From Humisphaera sp. (GTDB lineage Bacteria; Planctomycetota; Phycisphaerae; Tepidisphaerales; Tepidisphaeraceae), in assembly GCA_025351525.1 (NCBI GenBank), contig JANXVV010000470.1:1-20112 (forward strand): 20,112 bases of DNA, read 5' to 3'. Within the stretch, counting starts at the first letter, position 1. Each line of letters begins with the position of its first letter. Under the pieces are notes generated by a model. It saw nothing but the letters and a program-made list of their open reading frames with translations. It was not told the DNA's origin and ran no database searches. This document shows positions 1-7,736 of this stretch, piece by piece. The translations under genes and the position numbers were made by a program.

Positions 1-100
1 GCAGCCGTCCGTGGCTACCCTGAGAATCCATATAGGCCTCCTTGCCTGATGCGGTTGAAACACCCTCATCATCGCAAACGCGGCCTTCCTGTCTATCCCC

Positions 101-1186
101 ATGGCCTGTCGTCATTTACAGATTCGGGAAGTGCCATTCGTCACTGTCACCGTTCGTCAGACGCGCGATCGCTCTGGCGACCTTTCGGGTGGCGTAACGC
201 AAAATTTGAAACTTTTCGGCGCTACGACGAACCCGGCATCTGACATTTCCTCGATTCTAAATGTTCTCAACAGTGGGCTAGGAGGGAATAACGCCGGGTC
301 GAATACCGACGCCAAGAGTTCAACCTCCGGTGCCTCATCCGGGGGGAATGCCGCGACGACCAAAGCAACAGGTGAAAGTGAAAAAATTGCGCCGGCAACC
401 AAGGCGGCAACAGCGAACCTGAGCGGCGGCGATACTGCTGCGTCTGGTGGAGCGCCGGCGATCGGAGCATCGCTCAAATTCGCCAACGTGACAGCCACCT
501 CAGTTTCTATGGATGAGACATTCGACCGACCGCTTGTCATTGGATTTTTGGCGCTCGATATACCGATCGATTTCAACGGCCGCTTGGGATCACGGCCTAT
601 CTCAACGCTCCGTCGCATCGAGACCGCGGCATCCGGTACGACGCGACACACAACACATGAGTGGGCTGAAACCTCTCCTACGGGCATCCATGATCTGGAG
701 CTTTGGATCAATGAGAATGACAACGCCTGCTGGTTGCGCGACAATGGCTTTACGATCACGACGCGAAAGTCGACAAACCCCAACCATCAAGATCCTTGCG
801 CTCCACCCGGCTTTGAGGTTGACGCCAAGGCAACTGCTAATACCCTCATGCAGCAGATGCGAGATGCGGGATTCTGGGTCGGACTGAAGCGCACATTATT
901 TGACGGCGAAACAAAGAACAGGTTTGGTCGCCTTGGCTCGCGAATCATTGGTGAAATCATTGATCGTCCACCAGGTACGGGCATTGACTTTGTCATTGCA
1001 GCCAGAAGGCTCGTGGCGGCGATTGAAACCAAATCATCTGATTCAAATTCATCGGCAGCTCAAATCAAGGAATTCAACACTCAGGCGGATCAGGCTCAGA
1101 AAAACATTTCAAGCCTGGACTCTTCGGAACGGCCCATGCTGCAGCAGAAACTCGACGTGGCAAAGACGCGGATGAATAAAAAATAA
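101..1186 (+). CDS. Unrecognised probable exported protein, first gene of the lipolytic cluster
   Basis: I do not recognise this family. From ATG 101 the product is 361 residues. Residues about 45-125 are rich in Gly, Ser, Ala and Thr and look like a disordered linker. A more ordered part follows from about residue 128, with clustered Trp, Asp and Asn. The C-terminal 40 residues are Gln, Lys and Ser rich and could form a short coiled coil. The hexapeptide GRLGSR occurs twice, at residues 160-165 and 276-281. The start is uncertain: no Shine-Dalgarno precedes 101, and the frame is open back to 59 over a hydrophobic stretch ending in MAC that resembles a lipoprotein signal, though no usable start lies in that frame. 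A one-base difference in the A run at 58-60 would join it to ATG 49. It lies 97 bases before a lipoprotein hydrolase, so a secreted or periplasmic partner role is an inference. Confidence 0.6.
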   Translation: MACRHLQIREVPFVTVTVRQTRDRSGDLSGGVTQNLKLFGATTNPASDISSILNVLNSGLGGNNAGSNTDAKSSTSGASSGGNAATTKATGESEKIAPATKAATANLSGGDTAASGGAPAIGASLKFANVTATSVSMDETFDRPLVIGFLALDIPIDFNGRLGSRPISTLRRIETAASGTTRHTTHEWAETSPTGIHDLELWINENDNACWLRDNGFTITTRKSTNPNHQDPCAPPGFEVDAKATANTLMQQMRDAGFWVGLKRTLFDGETKNRFGRLGSRIIGEIIDRPPGTGIDFVIAARRLVAAIETKSSDSNSSAAQIKEFNTQADQAQKNISSLDSSERPMLQQKLDVAKTRMNKK

Positions 1187-1191
1187 AAGCT

Positions 1192-1250
1192 GAAAAGGTG
1201 ACATCCATCGGTTGTTGTTAGGGAGCTGAAACGATCGACGTCGCCTTTTC
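1192..1250. other. Inverted repeat between gene 1 and the hydrolase gene
   Basis: The arms 1192-1202 (gaaaaggtgac) and 1240-1250 (gtcgccttttc) pair over 11 positions with one G-U, leaving a 37-base loop. It lies just after the first gene's stop. It may protect or partly terminate the transcript. It is not a classical terminator because no uninterrupted T run follows. Confidence 0.4.
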
Positions 1251-1283
1251 ATCTTCTCGCGTGGCGAAAATGGAGACTACGAC

Positions 1284-3080
1284 ATGATGACGACGCATGG
1301 CTTATCGAGGATGCGGTCAAAACGTTGGTTCCTTTGCCCGTGTGTACCGCTGTGGCTCGCTGCGTCGTGCATGGCGTTCCTTGGGTGCGCGCAGCCGATT
1401 CATTTGATCCACGCCGGAACGGTCATTCGCAATCACGTGATCGTGATCGACGGCCAAGGTGTCCCGCGCGACCCGACGGTGCCGGGAGGTCAAAAGCTGG
1501 AGGTTCAGGCATTCCGCGATCAAATAGCGGACATGTTTTCGGCGATGCACAAATTCCACGAAGGACAAACCAACTGCAAGGTGCTGCTCTTCGTTCACGG
1601 TGGGTTGAACCTGCCTGCCTCCTCTCTTGAGGCCGCGGACAAGGAGATTGATCGCATCCTTCAGGCGGGATATTACCCCATCTTTCTCAACTGGAATTCG
1701 GGTCTCTTGGACACATACGGCGAGCACGTCACCCGAATCACACAGGGACAGACCGATGATGGGATGGTGCGAAAATTGCTTTCGCCGCTCTATGTATTTG
1801 CGGACATCGGGCGCGCTCTCACGCGAGCGCCTGTGGTGTGGGCGAACCAGATTGGGACAGATGTTTCAGCCGCCGGTGCCGACCTTAACGCATTGCCGAA
1901 GCAGGATCCTATTTCAAACGGGACCTCGGGGGGGATCGAGCTTGAATCGCAGCGTTGGGCGAATATGCGGCAAGGCGAGGCTTTAACAAAAGTGTTTCAA
2001 CGACTGCGCGGTAAACAGATTCACGAGGAGAAAAGTCGCTCCAAGGATGAGCCTCGGCAGGAAATCAGACTCTACATCGGTCCCGATATGGACGTGGATC
2101 GTTGGCACCTCGCGAGCCTTGAGATCAAGTACATTCTCACGTCCCCGGCAAAGTTCGGGCTCTCGTGGTTGATTGATGGATTGGGATCCCCGGCCTGGGC
2201 GAATATGTCACGTCGAACGCTCATGGCGTTTGACGGGCAACTGGCGGGGAACCCAATCGATGCGGTTCAATCACAGCAGCCCGACGTGCTGCAATCGCGG
2301 GGTGTGCCACGCGAACAACGCGCGGCCCAGGCGACTGATTTTACCGCAACGGGTGCATTTGCAGTCTTTCGGGATAAATTGCTCGACGCCCTTGAGGAGG
2401 AGGGGAGTATGGCCGGAACAGTGCCACCCACCCCAGGCGCACGACATTACGAATTGACTTTGGTCGGCCACAGCATGGGTACCATGGTTCTCAACGAGTG
2501 GCTTCGGCGCGACGTCCTCGAACAGCGCAAACTCGTATACGCTAACATCGTGTACATGGCGGCGGCGTGTTCGGTGCGAGACTTCGGTCGGTCGGTCGTT
2601 CCATACCTCTTGCAACATAGGCCAAACCCCGCTGGATCGAACCTTGCCGAAGTGTCGGGCACGCAATTCTATAACCTGATGCTTCATCCCCTGGCCGACC
2701 TCCGCGAGCGGGAACGCGCGTTTGATATTCCTCCGCGAGGTAGCCTACTCGTTTGGCTCGATGATTTTCTTGGAAATCCGCAAAGCCCACTCGATCGAAC
2801 ATTGGGCCGGTGGGACAACATTATTCCGGCAACAGACCTAATCCCCCAGAAGATTCGTGGGCAAGTGACCCTGAAGGCATTTGCCTTAGCCCCCTATGAC
2901 GATGCCGCCCCTCCGAAGTGCCAGCCGGACTACGGTCCTCAGGCCCACGGTCAATTTCGTGAAAGGCCGTACTGGTTTCCGAGTTTCTGGTATTCCGAAT
3001 CGCCGGTGGTGCCTCCTGATGCCACCGATAGCGTGTCGGCGCGTCCGTTTCTGCCCTCGGCGACGAACGTGGCCCGTTGA
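1284..3080 (+). CDS. Lipoprotein alpha/beta hydrolase (GHSMG esterase/lipase-like)
   Basis: A 598-residue serine hydrolase of the alpha/beta fold, probably an esterase or lipase anchored in a membrane and facing the periplasm. The N-terminus has basic residues (RMRSKRW), a hydrophobic core and a lipobox-like FLGC, giving a lipidated Cys35; Cys29 (AASC) is an alternative. HGG at residues 105-107 follows a hydrophobic strand (VLLFV) and fits the oxyanion region. The nucleophile elbow is GHSMG with Ser397. His555, in the AHGQF segment near the C-terminus, is the best catalytic His candidate. I cannot assign the acid with confidence. The start at ATG 1284 is supported by GGAG at 1272-1275, eight bases upstream. 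The long segment between HGG and GHSMG (nearly 290 residues) is unusual and may be an inserted lid or binding domain. Substrate is unknown. It is followed 62 bases later by a class 3 lipase gene. Confidence 0.82.
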   Translation: MMTTHGLSRMRSKRWFLCPCVPLWLAASCMAFLGCAQPIHLIHAGTVIRNHVIVIDGQGVPRDPTVPGGQKLEVQAFRDQIADMFSAMHKFHEGQTNCKVLLFVHGGLNLPASSLEAADKEIDRILQAGYYPIFLNWNSGLLDTYGEHVTRITQGQTDDGMVRKLLSPLYVFADIGRALTRAPVVWANQIGTDVSAAGADLNALPKQDPISNGTSGGIELESQRWANMRQGEALTKVFQRLRGKQIHEEKSRSKDEPRQEIRLYIGPDMDVDRWHLASLEIKYILTSPAKFGLSWLIDGLGSPAWANMSRRTLMAFDGQLAGNPIDAVQSQQPDVLQSRGVPREQRAAQATDFTATGAFAVFRDKLLDALEEEGSMAGTVPPTPGARHYELTLVGHSMGTMVLNEWLRRDVLEQRKLVYANIVYMAAACSVRDFGRSVVPYLLQHRPNPAGSNLAEVSGTQFYNLMLHPLADLRERERAFDIPPRGSLLVWLDDFLGNPQSPLDRTLGRWDNIIPATDLIPQKIRGQVTLKAFALAPYDDAAPPKCQPDYGPQAHGQFRERPYWFPSFWYSESPVVPPDATDSVSARPFLPSATNVAR

Positions 3081-3142
3081 TGTTTTGGTTCGCCTATGCC
3101 GGGCCACTGGACCAACGCCGCTTTTCCTCAAGGAGAATCCCC

Positions 3143-3997
3143 GTGCCCCCATTCGACTCCCTCCAAACCGCGTTCAGCCTCAACAATGCGCTTTACCTCG
3201 CCCAAGCCGCGCAGGCCGCCTATGCAATTGACGGTTCGGCGGCATTTGTGGCGGCATGGCCGTCGTTCGGCGGGATTGTCACGCCGTTCTCGGATGGGGG
3301 CACCGATAAGGACGTGAGCGGTTTTGTTGCCGTCAACGATAGCGCGGTACTGCTCGTGTTCCGTGGCACGGCCAACCTGCCGGGATGGATGACCGATGCC
3401 GACATCATTCAGACGCCCCATCCCGCCGATCCCGATTTCGTTCACTTCGGCTTCGCCAATGGCTTGAAGCGCGTCTGGGACCAGATCATGGCAGCATTGC
3501 CCGCGGATCCCGGACCGGAGCGCGGGGTGTGGGTGACCGGCCATAGCCTGGGCGCGGCCTTGGCGACGCTGGCCGCGCAGCAGTTGTGCCGGATGCCCAA
3601 CTACAACGTCAACGGCACGTATACCTTCGGCTCGCCGCGCGTCGGGAACATCGATTTTTATCACGATTACAAGCCGGTGAATTACCGCTTCGTCAACAAC
3701 AACGACATCGTCCCGCATGTGCCGCTGGAGGGGTTGCTCGTCCCCAATCGCGACCCCGCGGCGCTGCTGCGTCATCCGCTGGAGGCGTTTCTGCACTTCA
3801 CGTACAAGCATGTCGGCACGCTTAAATATTTCGACCGTCACGGCCGTCTTGGGGAGGGGATGAGCGATTGGGAGGCCAAGAAGGACGCGGTGCTGGGCTC
3901 GCTGGAGGCGTTTGGGCAACCGACGCCGGACGCCATCGCGGATCACGCGATCGCCCGGTATATCGAGGCGATTGAGAAGAACCTGAACGCGGTGTGA
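3143..3997 (+). CDS. Class 3 lipase (Lipase_3 family)
   Basis: A 284-residue lipase of the fungal-type class 3 family, which hydrolyses acylglycerols or phospholipids. Visible hallmarks in order are the strand ending in VFRGT, the nucleophile elbow GHSLG with Ser135, TFGSPRVGN downstream, Asp188 in NNNDIVPHVP and His223 in YKHVGTLKYF. These give a complete Ser-Asp-His triad in the order and context known for the family. The start was set at GTG 3143 because AGGAG at 3131-3135 lies seven bases upstream. The frame extends up to 3077, but the extra residues have no family similarity and that start would overlap the preceding stop codon. No signal peptide is visible, so the enzyme is probably cytoplasmic or associated with the next gene's membrane protein. 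The stop is 29 bases before the patatin start, which argues for co-translation. Confidence 0.93.
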   Translation: MPPFDSLQTAFSLNNALYLAQAAQAAYAIDGSAAFVAAWPSFGGIVTPFSDGGTDKDVSGFVAVNDSAVLLVFRGTANLPGWMTDADIIQTPHPADPDFVHFGFANGLKRVWDQIMAALPADPGPERGVWVTGHSLGAALATLAAQQLCRMPNYNVNGTYTFGSPRVGNIDFYHDYKPVNYRFVNNNDIVPHVPLEGLLVPNRDPAALLRHPLEAFLHFTYKHVGTLKYFDRHGRLGEGMSDWEAKKDAVLGSLEAFGQPTPDAIADHAIARYIEAIEKNLNAV

Positions 3998-4026
3998 TGG
4001 AGAACGCCGTCATAGGAGATCTCATC

Positions 4027-7000
4027 ATGGCCAGAATCCCAAACACTGAAAATCCGATTCCGTTGTGGCAGGTGCTTGAAAAAGAGTTCGAGGCGTTGGG
4101 TGGCACCTTGTCGCCCGGATACACAAACCTTAGATCAGCGTCCCTTCTACTTGCGGCGACAAATACGGCGACGGCGGAACAAGTAGCTCAGAACAACAAT
4201 ATCTTGCCGGCACTCTATGCCCTGATGCACGAGGAAAGACTGCAAGGTAAAGGTCGCCATAGCACCGCGTTATGCTTCTCCGGTGGCGGAATTCGCAGTG
4301 CGACATTTAACTTGGGTGTGTTGCAGGCACTGGCTGAGGCGGGATTGCTCGATAAGTTCGACTATCTCTCGACCGTCTCCGGCGGAGGGTATGTCGGCGG
4401 ATGGTTCTCGAGCTGGGTTGCCCGAGACCCCTTGGGATTGGACAACGTCATCCAACAACTGAAAAATCCCGTTCGATCGCCCATCGAGCCCGAACCCGCG
4501 CCGATCCGGCATCTGCGGGCTTACAGCAAATATCTGGCCCCGCAGTCGGGCATCATGTCGGTGGACACCTGGGTGTTGATCACCATCTACCTGCGCAACC
4601 TTCTGGTCAACTGGCTGGTGTTCATGCCGTTGCTGCTGGGGGTGTTGATGATCCCACGGGTGTGCGCCGGATTCATCAACATTTTTCCCGTTCTCTACCT
4701 GGATAAACCAACACCGGCGACGAAGCCCACGGCGACGCAGACTGTCGCACCGGCCAAACAGTCGATCTCGAACGGCCAGATTCAGACGACCATTCAAGTC
4801 ACGTCAGGGGTGCAGCCGCCGAGTCCGGATTCGTCGACATCCATCGCCCTTCAGGAAAGGAAGTATGGCATCGGAACCGCCCCACCGATATGCACCAACG
4901 TGTGCTTCGCACTGAGCGCCGCGTTTGTGGTCGCGATGTTTTTTTATGCGCGTCGCAGGCAACCAAGCAGTTCAGTCGGCGGTGTGGTAAAATCCCGGTT
5001 GCCGGGCGAAGACGTTCGTGGCTGCCAGGGTGAATTCACACGATGGGCCTTCCTGCCGCTGGTGCTCGCGGCGGTCTGCGGCACGACGGGGTGGGCCTGG
5101 GTGGAGATCGAGAGCGCTCGTCATTTTCAGCTTTTCGCTTTGTTCGGTGTTGCCATCGGAATTTTCGGGGCCGTTGTCGGTTTATTTCAGAAACCGAAAT
5201 TCCCATCCAAGGCGCGAGAATTTATTGCGGTCATGTCCGGGGGGCTTGTTGCCGGTGCGGCCATGTGGGCGTCGGCGGGAGTGCTGGACTGGTTGCCGGA
5301 CAAGCTTGCAAGCTACCATGCGGACTGGCATCACATCGCCGTCGACGGGCAGGAAACGGCGATCTATGTCTGTCTGGCCGCACCGCTTTTTCTTTTGTCG
5401 CTCAGCACCGGAGCGATGGTTTACCTCGCATTCAGTTCGCGGCTCTCCTCGAACCGGAGCGACGAAGACCGGGAATGGTGGGCTCGGGCGGGCGCTTTCG
5501 TGCTGATGTTCACCGTCCTGTGGCCGATCATTTCCGGATTGGTGTTGATCGGTCCGGCGGTGATTCTCCAGGCATCGGTTTGGGCTAAGGCGGCGATTGT
5601 ATCGGGGGGTGGATTGTCCGGTCTGTTGGCGATTCTCCTCGGTAAAAGCGGACTGACCGCGGCAAAATCGGACGGCAACAGCGCGCGCACGAAAAAGTCC
5701 CCACTTTTACAACTGCTGCTGGCATTCGCCGCGCCGATCTTCGTCGGCTTTCTGATCATGATGGCATCGCTCGCCACCGACGCGTTGCTTGGGTTCCGCC
5801 TGCCGAGTTTGCACAACGAGTGGAGTCGTCATTTTGAGATCGCACGCCCCTGGGAAACCGCACCTGGAAAAGCAGAAGACCGGGAAAACCATGAAGACCA
5901 ACGACATTACGCAATGCTGGAGGGTTTCGGTGATGCACAACTTCGGGAACATGAGATTCAAAGCGATCTAGAGTTGCTGGTGAATCAAAAAAAGGCCGAA
6001 GAGGCATCGGAGAACAAGAGGATTTTAGCGGAGGTTTTATGGAACTATGCCGTGAATTGCAGTTGGATCGACCCGAACTATGGTTCCATGCTGGGACAGC
6101 AACGGTTGGCTTTTTTATTCGTCTGCGCATGGTTTGTGGGGCTGTTGCTGACTGGTTATTACGTCTCTCATCAAATCGATTTGAACGCCTTTTCGTTGCA
6201 TGGACTGTATCGCAACCGGCTGGTCCGCGCGTATCTGGGAGCGTCGCGGGACAAGAATTACACCGGGGGCGAGCGAAAACCCAATCCGTTCACCGGGTTC
6301 GATAAAAAAGACAATATAGCGATGAACGCACTGTGGCCGTCACGGACCGCGATAAGACCGGGCCCGCTGCATGTCGTCAACATGGCGCTGAATCTCGTTT
6401 CGGGGAAGAATCTGGCATGGCAGGAGCGGAAGGCGGACTCATTCACGGTCTCGCCGCTGCACTCGGGAAACGCACGGGTCGGTTACCGCAACTCGTCGGA
6501 TTATACCGGAGGGACCAGCGGGGTTTCGCTTGGAACCTCCATCGCGATTTCCGGTGCGGCGGTCAGCCCGAACATGGGATATCATTCATCCCCCTTCATC
6601 GCCTTCCTGCTCACCCTGTTCAATGCGCGTCTCGGGTGGTGGTGGGGTAACCCGGGTGCCGCGGGCCGGAATACCTTTACCGATCGCGCGCCTGCGAATG
6701 GGGCATGGGAATTAATTCAAGAGGCATTCGGTCAAACGGACGCGGATCATCCGTACGTGTACCTTTCCGATGGCGGGCATTTTGAAAACCTCGGGCTGTA
6801 TGAGATGGTTCGCCGTCGCTGCCATTCCATTGTGGTGGGCGATGCCGGGCAGGATATGGATTTCGGGTTTGAGGATCTCGGAAACGCGGTGCGGAAAATC
6901 TACATCGACATGGGGATTCGCATCAGTTTCACAGGAGGAATCCGCATCTATCCGCGCAAGCCGGAACCCAAGGATAAGGATAAGCGGCCCAGCCATTACT

Positions 7001-7587
7001 GTGCGGTCGCCAGCATCGATTATCGCGGCGTGGACGGAGAAAAGGCGGTTCAGGGTGAACTGGTCTATATCAAGCCCGCATTCTATGGCGATGAACCGGC
7101 GGACATTTATAACTACGCCAGGGAATGCGAGAACTTTCCGCACGAAACGACCGCGAACCAGTTTTTCACGGAATCGCAGTTCGAGAGCTATCGCAACCTC
7201 GGTCACTACATCGGCCACGCGCTCTATCCTACAAACAAGCTCGTGGCAGGAGTGCACGGGATCATCGCCGGACCGCGGGCGAATCTCACGATGCCGTATA
7301 TCACCGAGATCATTCCCGACAAAGGTCCAACGACTGGACCTCTTCCCGGCACCGCGTCGATTACGATTTGCGGGAAGTTTCACACCTTTCCCACCGCCTT
7401 TGCGGAAATATGCGTGACGTTCAATGACGTGCCAGCCACAAATGGCCTGATATTATCTGAGGAAAAAATCCAGGTCTTTCCACCCGCCAAAGGAACCGGG
7501 GTGGTCGATGTGACGGTGAGCTACGCAAAAATCGATGGAAACGAATTTGGTCGGCATACCCGGTATCATGGCTATACCTACGAGTAA
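4027..7587 (+). CDS. Large polytopic patatin-like phospholipase with C-terminal IPT/TIG domain
   Basis: A 1186-residue patatin-like lipid acyl hydrolase. Patatins use a Ser-Asp dyad and a glycine-rich oxyanion loop. Here the loop is GGGIRS (86-91), the nucleophile is Ser118 in TVSGGG (Thr replaces the first Gly of GxSxG), and the Asp is Asp915 in SDGGHFENLGLYE. Between them lie about ten hydrophobic segments, near residues 179-225, 289-309, 340-359, 367-387, 399-420, 445-469, 488-514, 523-540, 560-590 and 694-713. An even number would place both catalytic parts on the same, presumably cytoplasmic, side. A conserved-looking block (SPNMGYHSSP) precedes the Asp motif. Residues about 1089-1186 resemble an IPT/TIG immunoglobulin-like domain. 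ATG 4027 has AGGAG at 4014-4018, eight bases upstream. An alternative GTG at 3994 overlaps the lipase stop. The natural lipid is unknown. Confidence 0.88.
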   Translation: MARIPNTENPIPLWQVLEKEFEALGGTLSPGYTNLRSASLLLAATNTATAEQVAQNNNILPALYALMHEERLQGKGRHSTALCFSGGGIRSATFNLGVLQALAEAGLLDKFDYLSTVSGGGYVGGWFSSWVARDPLGLDNVIQQLKNPVRSPIEPEPAPIRHLRAYSKYLAPQSGIMSVDTWVLITIYLRNLLVNWLVFMPLLLGVLMIPRVCAGFINIFPVLYLDKPTPATKPTATQTVAPAKQSISNGQIQTTIQVTSGVQPPSPDSSTSIALQERKYGIGTAPPICTNVCFALSAAFVVAMFFYARRRQPSSSVGGVVKSRLPGEDVRGCQGEFTRWAFLPLVLAAVCGTTGWAWVEIESARHFQLFALFGVAIGIFGAVVGLFQKPKFPSKAREFIAVMSGGLVAGAAMWASAGVLDWLPDKLASYHADWHHIAVDGQETAIYVCLAAPLFLLSLSTGAMVYLAFSSRLSSNRSDEDREWWARAGAFVLMFTVLWPIISGLVLIGPAVILQASVWAKAAIVSGGGLSGLLAILLGKSGLTAAKSDGNSARTKKSPLLQLLLAFAAPIFVGFLIMMASLATDALLGFRLPSLHNEWSRHFEIARPWETAPGKAEDRENHEDQRHYAMLEGFGDAQLREHEIQSDLELLVNQKKAEEASENKRILAEVLWNYAVNCSWIDPNYGSMLGQQRLAFLFVCAWFVGLLLTGYYVSHQIDLNAFSLHGLYRNRLVRAYLGASRDKNYTGGERKPNPFTGFDKKDNIAMNALWPSRTAIRPGPLHVVNMALNLVSGKNLAWQERKADSFTVSPLHSGNARVGYRNSSDYTGGTSGVSLGTSIAISGAAVSPNMGYHSSPFIAFLLTLFNARLGWWWGNPGAAGRNTFTDRAPANGAWELIQEAFGQTDADHPYVYLSDGGHFENLGLYEMVRRRCHSIVVGDAGQDMDFGFEDLGNAVRKIYIDMGIRISFTGGIRIYPRKPEPKDKDKRPSHYCAVASIDYRGVDGEKAVQGELVYIKPAFYGDEPADIYNYARECENFPHETTANQFFTESQFESYRNLGHYIGHALYPTNKLVAGVHGIIAGPRANLTMPYITEIIPDKGPTTGPLPGTASITICGKFHTFPTAFAEICVTFNDVPATNGLILSEEKIQVFPPAKGTGVVDVTVSYAKIDGNEFGRHTRYHGYTYE

Positions 7588-7646
7588 TGGACATCGATGG
7601 CGATCATTTCCACGATGCGAACGAGTCGCGATTGGGTTTAGAACAT

Positions 7647-7674
7647 TTGACGCGTTCTTGAACCTCGTTATATT
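7647..7674 (+). promoter_or_regulatory. Probable sigma70-type promoter for the ABC ATPase gene
   Basis: TTGACG at 7647-7652 and TATATT at 7669-7674 are separated by 16 bases. Each hexamer is one mismatch from the housekeeping consensus. A transcript would begin near 7681 and leave a leader of about 55 bases before ATG 7737. It lies in the 149-base gap after the patatin gene, which otherwise shows no terminator or ORF I can support. The call rests on sequence match only. Confidence 0.5.
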
Positions 7675-7736
7675 TCGACCCGTAGTGGAAAGCAGCACCG
7701 AGGTGGAATGCGGCCAATTTCTCAGATTTCCAATTC

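Noticed and set aside
49..243. A short + strand open frame starting at ATG 49
   Set aside because: It overlaps the larger 101-1186 frame and its product is Arg/His rich with no ordered features. Only its start may matter, as part of the possible frameshift.
3128..3946. A 272-codon minus-strand open frame across the lipase gene
   Set aside because: It lies wholly within a gene with a complete catalytic triad on the + strand and has an Arg/His/Val-rich composition typical of antisense frames.
101..7587. Reading the lipolytic cluster as a CBASS-type antiphage system because of the patatin
   Set aside because: No CD-NTase or other nucleotide-signalling gene is nearby, and the patatin is unlike the small soluble CapV type.
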